Assembly (NCBI GenBank): GCA_028599115.1
Contig: JAQRMR010000103.1
Span: 12,713 to 76,712, forward strand
DNA from: Methyloprofundus sp.
GTDB taxonomy: Bacteria > Pseudomonadota > Gammaproteobacteria > Methylococcales > Methylomonadaceae
DNA: 64,000 nt
Direction: 5' to 3'
The translations under genes and the position numbers were made by a program. Shown one piece after another: positions 33,336 through 45,719 of the stretch. Numbering within the stretch: position 1 is the first letter of the stretch; every line of letters begins with the position of its first letter. The notes under the pieces were generated by a model. That model saw nothing but the letters and a program-made list of their open reading frames with translations. It made no database searches and had not been told where the DNA came from.

Positions 33336-35429
33336 ATGGCTCGTGTAACCCCAATAGAACGATACCGTAATATAGGTATCATGGCTCATATTGATGCAGG
33401 TAAAACTACAACAACAGAGCGAATTCTTTATTACACGGGAGTCTCACATAAGATAGGCGAAGTTCATGATGGCTCAGCTGTTATGGATTGGATGGAGCAA
33501 GAGCAGGAGCGAGGAATTACAATTACCTCTGCGGCTACAACTTGTTTTTGGAGGGGCATGGATGGCCAAAATGAACAGCATCGTATTAATATTATTGATA
33601 CGCCTGGTCATGTTGATTTTACAATTGAAGTTGAGCGTTCATTAAGAGTGCTTGATGGGGCATGTGCTGTTTTTTGTGCTGTTGGTGGTGTTGAGCCGCA
33701 ATCAGAAACGGTATGGCGCCAAGCTAATAAGTATGAAGTACCAAGATTGATTTTTGTTAATAAAATGGATCGTACGGGTGCTGATTATTTTAGGGTCATT
33801 AAACAAGTTGAAGAGCGATTAGCTGCTTCGCCTGTTGCGATGCAAGTCCCTATTGGTGCTGAAGATGAGTTCCAAGGGGTTGTAGATCTATTAAAAATGA
33901 AAGCCATATTTTGGGAAGAAGAAAATATGGGTATGGCTTTTGTTGAGCAAGATATTCCCGCTGAGTTACAAGATCTAGCCGAGGAATGGCGTGAAAAAAT
34001 AGTTGAAGCTGCGGCTGAATCTACCGAAGAGCTTATGGATAAGTATCTTGAGGGTGAAGAATTAACCAATGAAGAAATAAAAGTTGGTATTCGTTACAGA
34101 ACATTGAAAAATGAGATTTCACCGGTTTATTGTGGTTCAGCATTCAAGAATAAAGGTGTGCAAAGTGTTCTTGATGGCGTAATAGACTTCTTGCCGTCAC
34201 CAGTTGATGTGAAAGCAGTGGTGGGTGAATCAAAAAAAGGTGAGTTAGTTGAAAGGCATGCTTCTGATGATGAGCCTTTTTCTGCTTTAGCTTTTAAGGT
34301 TGCAACGGATCCATTTGTTGGAGTGCTTACCTTCTTTAGAGTGTATTCTGGGGTATTAGCATCAGGAAGTGTTATATATAACGTGCTAAAGTCAAAGCGT
34401 GAGCGCGTTGGGCGATTATTGCAAATGCATGCCAATAGTCGTGAAGAAGTTTCGGAAGTAAGAGCGGGCGATATTGTTGCGGTTGTTGGTTTTAAGGATG
34501 TTGTCACTGGTGATACTTTGTGTGATGAAAAAGCAGCAATTATTCTGGAGAAAATAGAATTTCCAGAGCCGGTTATTTCTATTGCGGTTGAAGCTAGAAC
34601 AAAAGCCGATCAAGATAAGATGGCGGCTGCGTTAGAGCGATTATCGAAAGAAGATCCTTCGTTTCACGAGTCGTCAGATAAAGAATCTGGGCAGACAATT
34701 ATTTCGGGAATGGGTGAGTTGCATCTTGAAATTATTGTGGATCGAATGCGTAGAGAGTTCGATGCCAATGTTAATGTAGGTGCTCCGCAGGTTTCCTACA
34801 GAGAAACAATAAAAGAATCTATTGAGCAAGAAGGGAAATTTGTTCGTGAGCTAGCAGGAAAAGGGCAGTACGGAGATGTATTAATCAGGATTGAGCCGAT
34901 GAAGACTGGTTTCGGTTTTGAGTTTGTTAATAATATAGAGAATTCGACTATTCCTAAGGAATTTATTCCTGCTGTAAAGAAAGGTATAGAAGAGCAAATG
35001 AAGAATGGTGTTTTGGCGGGCTACCCTGTGGTCGATGTTAAAGTAACATTATTGAATGGCTCGTATCATGAAGTTGAGTCTAGCGAGATGGCGTTTTCTA
35101 TTGCCGGATCAATGGCGTTTCGTGATGGAAGTAAGTCGGCTAAGCCAGTGTTGCTGGAGCCGGTGATGAAAGTGGAAATTATGACCCCTGAAGATTATAT
35201 GGGGGATGTGGTTGGAGATGTGAATCGACGTAGAGGTATAGTCCTAGGGATGGATGATACGCCGACTGGTAAGACAATTAACTGCGAAGTGCCGTTGGCT
35301 GAAATGTTTGGTTATGCCACTAACCTTCGTTCAGCAACTCAAGGGCGTGCTACTTACAGTATGCAATTTGAAAAATATAATGAAGCACCTCTGAGCGTTA
35401 CACGTGCTGTAATTGATAAAACTTCATAA
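33336..35429 (+). CDS. fusA: Elongation factor G
   Basis: 697 aa; [15 protein letters not shown]. Confidence 0.99.
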   Translation: MARVTPIERYRNIGIMAHIDAGKTTTTERILYYTGVSHKIGEVHDGSAVMDWMEQEQERGITITSAATTCFWRGMDGQNEQHRINIIDTPGHVDFTIEVERSLRVLDGACAVFCAVGGVEPQSETVWRQANKYEVPRLIFVNKMDRTGADYFRVIKQVEERLAASPVAMQVPIGAEDEFQGVVDLLKMKAIFWEEENMGMAFVEQDIPAELQDLAEEWREKIVEAAAESTEELMDKYLEGEELTNEEIKVGIRYRTLKNEISPVYCGSAFKNKGVQSVLDGVIDFLPSPVDVKAVVGESKKGELVERHASDDEPFSALAFKVATDPFVGVLTFFRVYSGVLASGSVIYNVLKSKRERVGRLLQMHANSREEVSEVRAGDIVAVVGFKDVVTGDTLCDEKAAIILEKIEFPEPVISIAVEARTKADQDKMAAALERLSKEDPSFHESSDKESGQTIISGMGELHLEIIVDRMRREFDANVNVGAPQVSYRETIKESIEQEGKFVRELAGKGQYGDVLIRIEPMKTGFGFEFVNNIENSTIPKEFIPAVKKGIEEQMKNGVLAGYPVVDVKVTLLNGSYHEVESSEMAFSIAGSMAFRDGSKSAKPVLLEPVMKVEIMTPEDYMGDVVGDVNRRRGIVLGMDDTPTGKTINCEVPLAEMFGYATNLRSATQGRATYSMQFEKYNEAPLSVTRAVIDKTS

Positions 35430-35458
35430 GAATTGAAAATTAATAAAGGTATTGGCTA

Positions 35459-36679
35459 ATGGCTAAAGAAAAATTTGAACGTACTAAACCCCATGTAAAC
35501 GTCGGCACAATTGGTCACGTTGATCATGGTAAAACAACACTAACCGCTGCACTAACAAGAGTTATGGCAGAGAAAATGGGTGGTGAAGTCAAAGCATTTG
35601 ACCAAATCGATAATGCACCAGAAGAGCGTGAGCGTGGTATTACGATTGCAACATCACATGTTGAATATGAATCAGAAACGCGTCATTACGCACACGTTGA
35701 CTGTCCAGGTCATGCTGATTATGTGAAAAACATGATTACCGGTGCTGCACAAATGGATGGTGCTATTTTAGTATGTGGCGCAACAGATGGTCCTATGCCT
35801 CAAACAAGAGAGCATATCTTATTATCTCGCCAAGTAGGTGTACCTTACATTGTAGTCTTCCTAAACAAAGCTGACTTACTAGCAGAAGACTGTGGTGGTG
35901 TTGGTACAGAAGAATACAACGAAATGCTTGAATTAGTTGAAATGGAGTTACGTGAGTTATTAGACTTATATGAATTCCCTGGAGACGACACGCCAATTAT
36001 CGTTGGTTCAGCTCTAAAAGGACTTGAAGGTGATACAAGCGAATTAGGTGCGCCAGCAATCGTAAAATTAGTTGATGCATTAGATAGCTACATTCCAGAG
36101 CCAGAAAGAGCGGTTGAAGGTGCTTTTATTATGCCGATTGAAGATGTATTCTCAATTTCTGGTCGTGGAACCGTTGTAACAGGACGTATTGAGCGTGGTG
36201 TTGTAAAAGTTGGCGAAGAAATCGAAATCGTTGGTATTAAAGAAACAGTTAAAACAACGTGTACGGGCGTTGAAATGTTCCGTAAACTGCTTGATCAAGG
36301 TGAGGCGGGCGATAACGTAGGTATCCTATTAAGAGGAACAAAACGTGAAGATGTAGAGCGTGGTCAAGTACTAGCTCATGTTGGTACAATTAACCCACAT
36401 ACAAAATTCACAGCAGAAATCTACGTACTATCAAAAGATGAGGGTGGTCGTCATACACCATTCTTCGACGGATACCGTCCACAGTTCTACTTCAGAACAA
36501 CAGACGTAACTGGCGCAGTAAAATTACCAGAAGGCACAGAAATGGTCATGCCTGGCGACAACGTATCAGTAGAAGTGACACTGATTGCACCAATCGCAAT
36601 GGAAGATGGCTTACGTTTTGCTATTCGTGAAGGTGGTCGTACAGTAGGTGCTGGTGTTGTTGCAACGGTTGTAGAGTAG
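35459..36679 (+). CDS. tuf: Elongation factor Tu (copy 2)
   Basis: Protein identical to 19177..20397. Confidence 0.99.
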   Translation: MAKEKFERTKPHVNVGTIGHVDHGKTTLTAALTRVMAEKMGGEVKAFDQIDNAPEERERGITIATSHVEYESETRHYAHVDCPGHADYVKNMITGAAQMDGAILVCGATDGPMPQTREHILLSRQVGVPYIVVFLNKADLLAEDCGGVGTEEYNEMLELVEMELRELLDLYEFPGDDTPIIVGSALKGLEGDTSELGAPAIVKLVDALDSYIPEPERAVEGAFIMPIEDVFSISGRGTVVTGRIERGVVKVGEEIEIVGIKETVKTTCTGVEMFRKLLDQGEAGDNVGILLRGTKREDVERGQVLAHVGTINPHTKFTAEIYVLSKDEGGRHTPFFDGYRPQFYFRTTDVTGAVKLPEGTEMVMPGDNVSVEVTLIAPIAMEDGLRFAIREGGRTVGAGVVATVVE

Positions 36680-36683
36680 GAAT

Positions 36684-36995
36684 ATGGCAAGTCAAACAAT
36701 TAGAATACGCTTGAAGTCATTTGATCATAAATTAATTGATCAATCAGCAAGTGAGATTGTAGAAACCGCAAAAAGAACAGGAACTCAAGTAAAAGGTCCT
36801 ATTCCGCTTCCTACAAAACATGAACGATTCACAGTTCTTACATCACCGCATGTAAATAAAGATGCTCGTGATCAGTATGAATTAAGAACATATAAGCGTT
36901 TGCTTGATATCATTGAGCCAACGGATAAAACTGTTGATGCGCTAATGAAATTAGATCTTGCGGCTGGTGTTGATGTTCAAATTAAGCTCAATTAA
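36684..36995 (+). CDS. rpsJ: 30S ribosomal protein S10
   Basis: [14 protein letters not shown]. Confidence 0.99.
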   Translation: MASQTIRIRLKSFDHKLIDQSASEIVETAKRTGTQVKGPIPLPTKHERFTVLTSPHVNKDARDQYELRTYKRLLDIIEPTDKTVDALMKLDLAAGVDVQIKLN

Positions 36996-37011
36996 TTAGA
37001 GGATTTAGCAT

Positions 37012-37662
37012 ATGTCTTTAGGTTTAGTTGGAAAAAAATGTGGAATGACTCGTGTATTCCTAGAAAATGGTACTTCAGTTCCTGTAACTGTTTTACAAAT
37101 TGATTCGCATAGAATTACTCAGGTTAAAGGGCTTGATGTTGATGGATATCGCGCTGTTCAAGTAACAGTTGGTGATAAAAAATCTTCAAAAGTTGATAAA
37201 GCGATGTCTGGTCATTTTGCTTCTGCAAATATGACTGCAGGTCGTGGTTTGTGGGAATTTAGATTAGCAGACGGTGAAGGTGAAGATTTACAGGTTGGCT
37301 CTGAGTTAACGATGGGAATTTTTGCTGATGGACAGTTTGTTGATGTTCAAGGCACAAGTATTGGTAAAGGTTTTGCTGGTGGTATCAAGCGTCATAATTT
37401 TGGCATGCAAGATGCAACTCATGGTAACTCGCTTTCTCATAGATCAAACGGTTCTATCGGTATGTGTCAAACACCAGGTAGGGTTTTTAAAGGAAAGAAA
37501 ATGTCTGGGCATATGGGGGCTGAAACGGTCACTACCCAAAACCTGACAATTCATTCAATTGATCAAGAAAGAAACCTTATTTTAGTTAAAGGTGCAGTTC
37601 CTGGCGCTAAAGGCGGAGATGTTATTTTAACGCCTGCAGTCAAGAAGAAAAATAAAGGATAA
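37012..37662 (+). CDS. rplC: 50S ribosomal protein L3
   Basis: [26 protein letters not shown]. Confidence 0.99.
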   Translation: MSLGLVGKKCGMTRVFLENGTSVPVTVLQIDSHRITQVKGLDVDGYRAVQVTVGDKKSSKVDKAMSGHFASANMTAGRGLWEFRLADGEGEDLQVGSELTMGIFADGQFVDVQGTSIGKGFAGGIKRHNFGMQDATHGNSLSHRSNGSIGMCQTPGRVFKGKKMSGHMGAETVTTQNLTIHSIDQERNLILVKGAVPGAKGGDVILTPAVKKKNKG

Positions 37663-37665
37663 GTC

Positions 37666-38286
37666 ATGAGTTTGAAAATACTAGCACTAAATAGTGCAGA
37701 CTCTGCTGCTGAAGTAGAGGTAAATGAGTTAGTTTTTGGTCAGGAGTACAATGAGACTTTGATCCATCAACTAGCAACTAAGACCTTGGCTGGCCTGCGT
37801 TCTGGAACAAAAGCTCAAAAAAATCGTTCTGATGTGAGTGGTGGTGGAGCAAAACCTTGGAATCAAAAAGGGTCAGGTCGAGCAAGATCTGGTACAATAC
37901 GCAGTCCGCTTTGGAGAAGTGGTGGGGTAACATTTGCAGCTCGACCAAGATCGTTTGATCAGAAGTTGAATAAGAAAATGTACAAAGCAGGTGTTCGTTC
38001 AATTTTGTCGGAATTACTTCGTCAAGATAGACTGAAAGTAAGCTCTGATATTATTCCTACTACTCCAAAAACAAAGGATCTTGCGGCTAAATTGAAAGAA
38101 TTTGGGCGTAATAGAGTTCTAATTATTGCAGAAGACTTGAATGAAAATATTATCTTGGCATCAAGAAATATTTTTAATGTAGATGTTATTACTGCAAGAG
38201 AGCTCAATCCTGTTATGTTGATTGCTGCAGAAAATGTTATTGCTACACCTGCTGCATTGAAAGAAATAGAGGCGCAGTTATCATGA
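37666..38286 (+). CDS. rplD: 50S ribosomal protein L4
   Basis: SGTKAQKNRSDVSGGGAKPWNQKGSGRARSGTIRSPLWRSGG. Confidence 0.99.
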   Translation: MSLKILALNSADSAAEVEVNELVFGQEYNETLIHQLATKTLAGLRSGTKAQKNRSDVSGGGAKPWNQKGSGRARSGTIRSPLWRSGGVTFAARPRSFDQKLNKKMYKAGVRSILSELLRQDRLKVSSDIIPTTPKTKDLAAKLKEFGRNRVLIIAEDLNENIILASRNIFNVDVITARELNPVMLIAAENVIATPAALKEIEAQLS

Positions 38287-38579
38287 GTGTAGAGTTTAAG
38301 CTTTCTAATATAATTAAAGCACCAGTAATTTCTGAAAAGAGTACTAATGCTACAGAAGAGTCGAATCGATTTGTATTTAAAGTTGCGAATGAAGCAACTA
38401 AATTGCAAGTTAAGAAATCTGTAGAGCTTATGTTTAATGTTGAAGTTGAAAAAGTTCAATTATTGAATGTAAAAGGAAAAACGAAGAGATTTGGTCGCTT
38501 AATGGGGAAACGTTCTGACTGGAAAAAAGCCTACGTAAGGCTTAAAGAAGGTCATGATATAGATTTCTCAGCAGCTTAG
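38283..38579 (+). CDS. rplW: 50S ribosomal protein L23
   Basis: IIKAPVISEKST; overlaps rplD by 4 bp. Confidence 0.98.
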   Translation: MSVEFKLSNIIKAPVISEKSTNATEESNRFVFKVANEATKLQVKKSVELMFNVEVEKVQLLNVKGKTKRFGRLMGKRSDWKKAYVRLKEGHDIDFSAA

Positions 38580-38610
38580 TCGTAGTTAAAGTATATAATC
38601 GGTAGAGTAA

Positions 38611-39438
38611 ATGGCTATTGTAAAATCAAAACCGACATCACCAGGTTCAAGGTTTGTCGTAAGAGTAAAGAGCGAAGGCTTACATAAAGGTAAACCTTTT
38701 TCGCCGCTAATAACAAAAAAGACAAGAAGTGGTGGTCGTAATAGTAATGGGCGAATTACTACGCGACATATCGGTGGTGGACATAAGCAAAACTACCGTA
38801 TTATCGACTTCAAAAGAAATAAATTCGATATTCCGGCAGTTGTAGAGAGGCTGGAATATGATCCAAATAGAACTGCAAATATTGCATTGGTTCTATATGC
38901 TGATGGAGAGCGTAGATACATAATCGCTCCTAAAGGTGTGGTTGCTGGACAGGAAATTATTTCATCAGAGAATGCACCAATTAAAGCTGGTAACTGCATG
39001 TCTTTGCGTAATATGCCTTTAGGTTCTGTAGTTCATTGTATTGAGCTTAAACCTTTAAAAGGTGCGCAAATGGCACGTAGTGCAGGAACATCTGCTCAGT
39101 TGGTTGCTAAAGAAGGTGCTCATGTAACACTTAGATTACGTTCTGGCGAAATGCGTAAAGTATTGGCTGACTGTAAAGCTGTTATTGGTGAAGTATCAAA
39201 TTCTGAGCATAACCTAAGATCTCTTGGTAAAGCCGGTGCCTCAAGATGGCGTGGTGTTAGACCAACGGTTCGAGGTGTTGTTATGAACCCGGTTGATCAT
39301 CCGCATGGTGGTGGTGAAGGTAGAACATCAGGTGGTAGACATCCTGTATCACCTTGGGGTATGCCAACTAAGGGTTATAAAACTAGAAAAAACAAGCGTA
39401 CTGACAAGATGATTGTTAGACGTCGTAGCAAGCGTTAG
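38611..39438 (+). CDS. rplB: 50S ribosomal protein L2
   Basis: 275 aa; [26 protein letters not shown]. Confidence 0.99.
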   Translation: MAIVKSKPTSPGSRFVVRVKSEGLHKGKPFSPLITKKTRSGGRNSNGRITTRHIGGGHKQNYRIIDFKRNKFDIPAVVERLEYDPNRTANIALVLYADGERRYIIAPKGVVAGQEIISSENAPIKAGNCMSLRNMPLGSVVHCIELKPLKGAQMARSAGTSAQLVAKEGAHVTLRLRSGEMRKVLADCKAVIGEVSNSEHNLRSLGKAGASRWRGVRPTVRGVVMNPVDHPHGGGEGRTSGGRHPVSPWGMPTKGYKTRKNKRTDKMIVRRRSKR

Positions 39439-39453
39439 AGAGGAATTAATAAA

Positions 39454-39726
39454 GTGCCACGTTCAATTAAAAAAGGTCCTTTTATTGATCATCATTTACA
39501 AAAGAAAGTTGATGATGCAGTCAGTAGTAATAGTAGGAAACCGATTAAGACTTGGTCTAGACGATCAATGATAACGCCTGAAATGTTAGGTTTGACTATA
39601 GCCGTTCATAACGGTCGTCAGCATGTTCCAGTTCTAGTATCTGAGAATATGGTGGGTCATAAGTTGGGTGAATTTTCACCAACTCGTACATACAGAGGCC
39701 ATTTGGCTGACAAAAAGTCAAGATAA
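39454..39726 (+). CDS. rpsS: 30S ribosomal protein S19
   Basis: [15 protein letters not shown]. Confidence 0.99.
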   Translation: MPRSIKKGPFIDHHLQKKVDDAVSSNSRKPIKTWSRRSMITPEMLGLTIAVHNGRQHVPVLVSENMVGHKLGEFSPTRTYRGHLADKKSR

Positions 39727-39736
39727 TAGGTGCATA

Positions 39737-40072
39737 ATGGAAGTTACAGCTAAATTAAGTAATGCACCTATGTCTGCTCAAAAGGCAAGATTGGTTGCGA
39801 ATCAAATTAGAGGTCTTGAAGTCGAAGAAGCTTTAAATGTACTGAAATTCAGTACAAAAAAAGCGGCTGCGATTATGAAGAAAGTACTTGAGTCTGCTAT
39901 TGCAAATGCAGAGCATAACGAGAGTGCTGATATTGATGAGTTGAAAGTATCAACAGTATTTGTTGATGAAGCGCCTACATTAAAAAGATTTAGAGCGAGA
40001 GCAAAAGGTCGCGCTAATCATATTTTGAAGCGTACTTGTCATATTACAGTTAAAGTCGCAGAATTCGAGTAG
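39737..40072 (+). CDS. rplV: 50S ribosomal protein L22
   Basis: ATG at 39737 ([26 protein letters not shown]) preferred over the track start. Confidence 0.98.
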   Translation: MEVTAKLSNAPMSAQKARLVANQIRGLEVEEALNVLKFSTKKAAAIMKKVLESAIANAEHNESADIDELKVSTVFVDEAPTLKRFRARAKGRANHILKRTCHITVKVAEFE

Positions 40073-40082
40073 AGGCAGTAAA

Positions 40083-40754
40083 ATGGGTCAAAAGGTACAT
40101 CCAACCGGAATTAGACTTGGTATAGTAAAAGATTTTACTTCAAGATGGTATGCAAACAGCAAAGACTATCCTCAGTATTTATACCAAGATCTAACAGCAC
40201 GTGATTTCATTCAGAAGAAGTTAGCTCATGCTTCTGTGAGTCGCGTTCAAATCAATCGTCAGGCTAATAATGCTCACATTACAATTCATACTGCAAGACC
40301 GGGTATTGTAATTGGTAAGAAAGGTGAGGATATCGACACTTTGCGCAAAGAAGTATCAAAAATGATGCAAATGCCTGTGCAAGTTAATGTTGAAGAAATT
40401 AGAAAGCCAGAGTTAGACGCAAAATTAGTTGCTGAAAGTGTAGCGCAGCAATTAGAAAAAAGAATTATGTATCGTCGTGCTATGAAGCGTGCGGTTACTA
40501 ATTCAATGCGTTTAGGTGCTGAAGGAATTAAAATCAATTTAGGTGGTCGTTTAAACGGCGCTGAGATTGCTCGTAGTGAATGGTACAGAGAAGGTCGTGT
40601 TCCATTGCATACATTACGTGCTGATATTGATTATGGTGTTGCAGAAGCAAACACTACCTACGGTATCATCGGTATTAAAGTTTGGATTTTCAAAGGAGAA
40701 GTTTTTGATAACGCTTCTTTAGAAAGTTCAGAAAATTCTAAATCTAAGAAGTAG
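40083..40754 (+). CDS. rpsC: 30S ribosomal protein S3
   Basis: [24 protein letters not shown]. Confidence 0.99.
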   Translation: MGQKVHPTGIRLGIVKDFTSRWYANSKDYPQYLYQDLTARDFIQKKLAHASVSRVQINRQANNAHITIHTARPGIVIGKKGEDIDTLRKEVSKMMQMPVQVNVEEIRKPELDAKLVAESVAQQLEKRIMYRRAMKRAVTNSMRLGAEGIKINLGGRLNGAEIARSEWYREGRVPLHTLRADIDYGVAEANTTYGIIGIKVWIFKGEVFDNASLESSENSKSKK

Positions 40755-40770
40755 TTGAAGGGAAAATAAT

Positions 40771-41184
40771 ATGCTTCAACCTAAAAGAACGAAATTTCGT
40801 AAGCAGCATAAACTAAGAAATTCAGGTTTAGCTGTTCGTGGTTCATCTGTAAGTTTTGGTGAATACGGGCTTAAATCACTTGATCGTGGTAGAATTACTG
40901 CTCGTCAAATTGAGGCGGCTCGTAGAACGATTACAAGACATTGTAAACGTGACGGAAAGCTTTGGATCAGAATCTTTCCAGATAAGCCTATTACTAAAAA
41001 ACCATTAGAAGTTAGAATGGGTAAAGGTAAGGGTAGTGTAGAATACTGGATTGCACAAATTAAGCCTGGAACAATGCTTTATGAATTGCAAGGTGTTCCT
41101 GAGGAGATTGCAAGAGAAGCTTTTGCTCTTGCCGCTGCAAAACTTCCAGTAAAAACTAAGTTTGTTATTAGGACGGTACTATAA
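40771..41184 (+). CDS. rplP: 50S ribosomal protein L16
   Basis: [14 protein letters not shown]. Confidence 0.99.
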   Translation: MLQPKRTKFRKQHKLRNSGLAVRGSSVSFGEYGLKSLDRGRITARQIEAARRTITRHCKRDGKLWIRIFPDKPITKKPLEVRMGKGKGSVEYWIAQIKPGTMLYELQGVPEEIAREAFALAAAKLPVKTKFVIRTVL

Positions 41185-41378
41185 TGAAAACTAGTGAACT
41201 GCGTGAAAAAAGTGCTACTGACTTAAGTGCAACATTAGTTGAGCTGGGTCGTGAGCAATTTAACTTGCGTATGCAAAAAAATACAGGTCAATTGACTAAA
41301 TCTGATCAAGTTAAAAAAGTCAGAAGAAATATTGCTCGTGTAAAAACAGTTCTAAATGAGAAAGCGAGTCAATCATAA
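41184..41378 (+). CDS. rpmC: 50S ribosomal protein L29
   Basis: 64 aa; [10 protein letters not shown]...[11 protein letters not shown]. Confidence 0.98.
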   Translation: MKTSELREKSATDLSATLVELGREQFNLRMQKNTGQLTKSDQVKKVRRNIARVKTVLNEKASQS

Positions 41379-41638
41379 TGAGTGATAATACAGAAAAATT
41401 ACGTACCATCACGGGTCGTGTTGTAAGTAATAAAATGGATAAAACAGTCACTGTATTAGTTGAGCGCCTTGTTAAGCATCCCGTTTATGGGAAGTATATC
41501 AAGCGTTCTACAAAATTATTTGCTCATGATGAGAGTAATGTTTGTAATGAAGGTGATATGGTTTCAATTACTCCATGCCGCCCTTATTCAAAAAAGAAAA
41601 CATTTATGTTGGTTGATGTGCTTAATAAAGCAAAATAA
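41378..41638 (+). CDS. rpsQ: 30S ribosomal protein S17
   Basis: [32 protein letters not shown]. Confidence 0.98.
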   Translation: MSDNTEKLRTITGRVVSNKMDKTVTVLVERLVKHPVYGKYIKRSTKLFAHDESNVCNEGDMVSITPCRPYSKKKTFMLVDVLNKAK

Positions 41639-41683
41639 CCAATTTAAAATGAATTACTAGTACAAGTAAATTAGGAATAAAAA

Positions 41684-42052
41684 ATGATTCAGATGCAAAC
41701 TAACCTTGAAGTCGCTGATAACAGTGGCGCAAAAAAGGTCATGTGTATCAAAGTTCTCGGCGGATCGCATAGACGATATGCTGGAATTGGGGATATTATT
41801 AAAGTCAGTATTAAAGATTCAATCCCTCGTGGAAAAGTTAAAAAAGGTGAAGTTTACAACGCATTAGTAGTACGTACTAGAAAAGGTGTACGTAGAGCTG
41901 ATGGGTCGGTAATTCGCTTTGATAGCAATGCTGCTGTAATATTGAACACTCAACTTCAACCGTTAGGCACGCGTATTTTTGGGCCAGTAACACGTGAATT
42001 AAGAGGCGAGAAATTTATGAAAATTATTTCTCTTGCTCCAGAAGTATTGTAA
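41684..42052 (+). CDS. rplN: 50S ribosomal protein L14
   Basis: [28 protein letters not shown]. Confidence 0.99.
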   Translation: MIQMQTNLEVADNSGAKKVMCIKVLGGSHRRYAGIGDIIKVSIKDSIPRGKVKKGEVYNALVVRTRKGVRRADGSVIRFDSNAAVILNTQLQPLGTRIFGPVTRELRGEKFMKIISLAPEVL

Positions 42053-42063
42053 AGGTCTTAAAT

Positions 42064-42378
42064 ATGCAAAAACTTAAACAAGGTGACGAAGTCATCGTTC
42101 TTATCGGTAAGGATAAGGGCAAACGAGGACGAATCAGCAAATTCTTAAATGAGAAGATTTTGGTTGAAGGTGTTAATAGAGTAAAAAAACATCAAAAGCC
42201 TAATCCTAATGCTGGTGTTCAAGGCGGTATTATTGAAAAAGAAATGCCGATTCACAAATCAAATGTTGCTCTATTTAATGCTGCTACTAAAAAAGCAGAT
42301 AAAGTAGGATTTAAAACTTTGGATGATGGAAAGAAAGTCCGATATTTTAAATCGAATAACGAAATTATTGATGTGTAG
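42064..42378 (+). CDS. rplX: 50S ribosomal protein L24
   Basis: [18 protein letters not shown]. Confidence 0.99.
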   Translation: MQKLKQGDEVIVLIGKDKGKRGRISKFLNEKILVEGVNRVKKHQKPNPNAGVQGGIIEKEMPIHKSNVALFNAATKKADKVGFKTLDDGKKVRYFKSNNEIIDV

Positions 42379-42386
42379 GTACAATC

Positions 42387-42926
42387 ATGGCTAGATTGAA
42401 AACAGATTATAAAGAAAGAATCGTGCCTGCATTGATGAAAGAATTTGGTTACACATCAATAATGCAAGCTCCAAAAATTACTAAAATCACTCTAAACATG
42501 GGTTTGGGTGAGGCTGTTGCGGATAAGAAAATTGTTCAATCTGCATTAGGCGATATGGAAAAAATAAGTGGTCAAAAGCCAGTTGTTACATTATCACGTA
42601 AATCTATTGCTGGATTTAAAATTCGTGATGATATGCCAATCGGCTGTAAAGTAACACTAAGAGACGAGAGAATGTATGAATTTCTTGATCGTCTAATTAG
42701 TATCTCAATTCCAAGGATTCGTGACTTTAGAGGATCAAACCCTAAGAGTTTTGATGGTCGTGGTAACTATACTATGGGTGTTACTGAGCAAATCATTTTT
42801 CCTGAGATCGATTACGACAAAATTGATACTCTACGTGGTCTTGATATTTGTATCACTACAACAGCAACGAATAATGCAGAAGGTTTAGCATTACTGAAGT
42901 TGTTTAATTTTCCATTCAAGAGTTAA
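42387..42926 (+). CDS. rplE: 50S ribosomal protein L5
   Basis: [34 protein letters not shown]. Confidence 0.99.
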   Translation: MARLKTDYKERIVPALMKEFGYTSIMQAPKITKITLNMGLGEAVADKKIVQSALGDMEKISGQKPVVTLSRKSIAGFKIRDDMPIGCKVTLRDERMYEFLDRLISISIPRIRDFRGSNPKSFDGRGNYTMGVTEQIIFPEIDYDKIDTLRGLDICITTTATNNAEGLALLKLFNFPFKS

Positions 42927-42932
42927 TCAGTT

Positions 42933-43238
42933 ATGGCTAAGAAATCAATGATAGCTCGTGAAGCAAAGCGCGCTAAATTAGTAAATAAATACGAAGCTAA
43001 AAGAATTTCATTAAAAGAAATTATTAGAGATCCGAATGCTTCATTCCAAGACAAGGATGATGCACAGCTAGCGTTGCAGAAATTACCTAGAGATTCTAGC
43101 TCGGTAAGACAGCGTAACAGATGTAACATTACTGGTCGTCCTCATGGTTTTTATCGTAAATTTGGTCTAAGTAGAAATAAACTTAGAGAAGCTACGATGA
43201 GAGGCGATGTGCCTGGTTTAGTAAAAGCCAGTTGGTAA
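42933..43238 (+). CDS. rpsN: 30S ribosomal protein S14
   Basis: 101 aa; [13 protein letters not shown]...[19 protein letters not shown]. Confidence 0.99.
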   Translation: MAKKSMIAREAKRAKLVNKYEAKRISLKEIIRDPNASFQDKDDAQLALQKLPRDSSSVRQRNRCNITGRPHGFYRKFGLSRNKLREATMRGDVPGLVKASW

Positions 43239-43268
43239 TCAGCTAGTTGGATATTTGGAGAAAATAAT

Positions 43269-43664
43269 ATGAGCATGACAGATCCAATTGCAGATATGCT
43301 AACTCGCATACGAAATGGCCAATCTGCAGGAAAATTTAACGTAAATATGCCGTCTTCAAAACTTAAAGTTGCAATAGCGCAAGTTTTGAAAAAAGAAGGA
43401 TATATTACAGACTTTTCAACTGAGGCAAATGGTGCGCACGTATCAATGTCAATTGAGTTGAAATATTACAACGGCAAACCAGTTATTGATAAAGTTAAGC
43501 GTATCAGTAAGCCAGGTTTACGTATTTATAAATCAAAAGACGAACTACCTAAAGTATTAGGCGGTTTAGGTGTAGCGATAGTTTCTACATCTAAAGGCGT
43601 TATGACTGATCGCGCAGCACGTGCAATTGGTCATGGTGGTGAAGTTATTTGTACTGTTAGTTAA
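43269..43664 (+). CDS. rpsH: 30S ribosomal protein S8
   Basis: [16 protein letters not shown]. Confidence 0.99.
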   Translation: MSMTDPIADMLTRIRNGQSAGKFNVNMPSSKLKVAIAQVLKKEGYITDFSTEANGAHVSMSIELKYYNGKPVIDKVKRISKPGLRIYKSKDELPKVLGGLGVAIVSTSKGVMTDRAARAIGHGGEVICTVS

Positions 43665-43679
43665 GGGTAGGGGGAATTT

Positions 43680-44213
43680 ATGTCTAGAATAGCAAAAAAC
43701 CCTATCACTTTACCGGCTGGCGTCGAACTTAAAGTAGACGGATCTGCTGTAACAGTTAAAGGTCCAAAAGGACAGTTGAATTTGAATCTTAACTCTGCTG
43801 TAACAGTAGATCTTACGGATTCTGTGTTCACTGTTGCTTGGGATAAAAATAACAAAAAAGCAACGGCACTTGCAGGAACTACTCGTGCAAATGTTGCTAA
43901 TATGGTCCAAGGCGTAACACAAGGTTTTGAAAAAAAGCTTACCTTAGTTGGTGTCGGTTACAGAGCGCAGGTTAAAGGTAAAGTGCTTAGTTTAAGTCTT
44001 GGTTTTTCTCATCCTGTTGAATATGCAATGCCTGAAGGTATTACTATTGAAGCAACTAGTCAGACTGATATAGTTGTTAAAGGTATTGATAAGCAACAAG
44101 TTGGTGCGGTATCTGCTGATATTAGAGCATACAGACCGCCTGAGCCTTATAAAGGCAAAGGTGTTAAGTATGCAGATGAGCATATCGTTAGAAAAGACGC
44201 TAAGAAAAAATAG
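43680..44213 (+). CDS. rplF: 50S ribosomal protein L6
   Basis: [28 protein letters not shown]. Confidence 0.99.
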   Translation: MSRIAKNPITLPAGVELKVDGSAVTVKGPKGQLNLNLNSAVTVDLTDSVFTVAWDKNNKKATALAGTTRANVANMVQGVTQGFEKKLTLVGVGYRAQVKGKVLSLSLGFSHPVEYAMPEGITIEATSQTDIVVKGIDKQQVGAVSADIRAYRPPEPYKGKGVKYADEHIVRKDAKKK

Positions 44214-44222
44214 GCTATCAAA

Positions 44223-44576
44223 ATGAATAAAAAAGCATCTCGATTGAGAAGAGCTTTAAAGCTTAGATCAAATATAAAAAAACTTGGTAATAGTCGTTTG
44301 TCTGTACATAGAACTTCTAAGCATATTTATGCTCAAGTTATTTCTGAAAATGGAACTGTGACAGTTGCAAGTGCTTCAACGAATTTAGCTGAAGTTAAAT
44401 CTGCTGTAAAAAGTACTGGAAATGTTGAGTCAGCCGTAATTGTTGGTAAGTTAATAGCAGATAAAGCAATCGCTGCTGGAATTACTGAAGTTACTTTTGA
44501 CCGTTCTGGTTTTAAATATCATGGTCGTGTTAAAGCATTAGCAGATGCAGCACGCGAAGCTGGCTTGAAGTTCTAG
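44223..44576 (+). CDS. rplR: 50S ribosomal protein L18
   Basis: [38 protein letters not shown]. Confidence 0.99.
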   Translation: MNKKASRLRRALKLRSNIKKLGNSRLSVHRTSKHIYAQVISENGTVTVASASTNLAEVKSAVKSTGNVESAVIVGKLIADKAIAAGITEVTFDRSGFKYHGRVKALADAAREAGLKF

Positions 44577-44585
44577 GGGAATAAT

Positions 44586-45092
44586 ATGGCAAATGCACCT
44601 CAACAAGCGAATGCAGACGGATTACAAGAGAAATTAGTATCTGTTCGTAGAGTCGCAAAAGTTGTAAAAGGCGGTAGAGTATTTGGTTTTACTGCGCTTA
44701 CTGTCGTTGGTGACGGTGAAGGGAATGTTGGATATGGCGTTAGTAAGGCAAAAGAAGTGCCTATCGCTATTCAAAAATCATTAGAACAAGCTAGAAAGAA
44801 TATGCATAAAGTGGCGCTTAAAAGCGGTACATTGCAATATTCAATTATGTCTGAATTAGGTGCTGCTAAAGTATTTATGCAGCCTGCTACTGATGGTACG
44901 GGTATCATCGCTGGTGGTCCAATGCGTGCTGTTTTTGAAGCGGTTGGTGTGCATAACGTTTTAGCTAAATGTATCGGTACTAATAATCCAATTAATGTTG
45001 TAAGAGCCACTATTGATGGTCTTGCTAACATGAATAATGCAGAGCAAATTGCTGCAAAGCGTGGATTATCTGTTGACGAAATTACAGGATAA
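44586..45092 (+). CDS. rpsE: 30S ribosomal protein S5
   Basis: [30 protein letters not shown]. Confidence 0.99.
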   Translation: MANAPQQANADGLQEKLVSVRRVAKVVKGGRVFGFTALTVVGDGEGNVGYGVSKAKEVPIAIQKSLEQARKNMHKVALKSGTLQYSIMSELGAAKVFMQPATDGTGIIAGGPMRAVFEAVGVHNVLAKCIGTNNPINVVRATIDGLANMNNAEQIAAKRGLSVDEITG

Positions 45093-45097
45093 TTAAG

Positions 45098-45283
45098 ATG
45101 GCTGATAAAAAGATTCGTGTAAAAATGGTCAAAAGTAGTATTGGTCGTTTAAAAAAACATAAGGCATGTTTGCATGGTTTAGGTTTAAGAAAGATCAATC
45201 ATACTGTTGAAGTAATTGATACAGCAGAAAATAGAGGGATGATCAATAAAATCTCTTATATGCTGGAAGTAGAGGAAATATAA
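45098..45283 (+). CDS. rpmD: 50S ribosomal protein L30
   Basis: 61 aa; [27 protein letters not shown]. Confidence 0.98.
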   Translation: MADKKIRVKMVKSSIGRLKKHKACLHGLGLRKINHTVEVIDTAENRGMINKISYMLEVEEI

Positions 45284-45717
45284 TGTATCTAAATACAATT
45301 AAACCTGCTGCAGGATCAAGAAAACCTTCTAAAAGAGTTGGTAGAGGTATTGGTTCAACTCTTGGCAAAACTTGTGGACGTGGTCATAAAGGTCAAAAGT
45401 CTCGTAGTGGTGGTTTTCATAAGGTAGGTTTTGAAGGTGGTCAGATGCCTTTACAAAAACGTTTACCTAAAGTTGGTTTTACTTCAAGAAAGTCTAAATA
45501 TACATCACAAGTTCGCCTTAGTGAAATTGCTGGGTTGGGATTGGATGTTGTTACACTTGATGATTTGATTAAAGCTAATGTTGTTCCGGCATTTACTAAA
45601 GTTGCTAAAGTTATTCAGTCTGGTGAGATTTCATCTGCTGTTACTTTAAAAGGCTTAAAGGCGACTGTTGGAGCGAAAGCAAGTATTGAGTCTGCTGGTG
45701 GAAAAATAGAGGAATAA
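45283..45717 (+). CDS. rplO: 50S ribosomal protein L15
   Basis: [27 protein letters not shown]. Confidence 0.99.
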   Translation: MYLNTIKPAAGSRKPSKRVGRGIGSTLGKTCGRGHKGQKSRSGGFHKVGFEGGQMPLQKRLPKVGFTSRKSKYTSQVRLSEIAGLGLDVVTLDDLIKANVVPAFTKVAKVIQSGEISSAVTLKGLKATVGAKASIESAGGKIEE

Positions 45718-45719
45718 TT

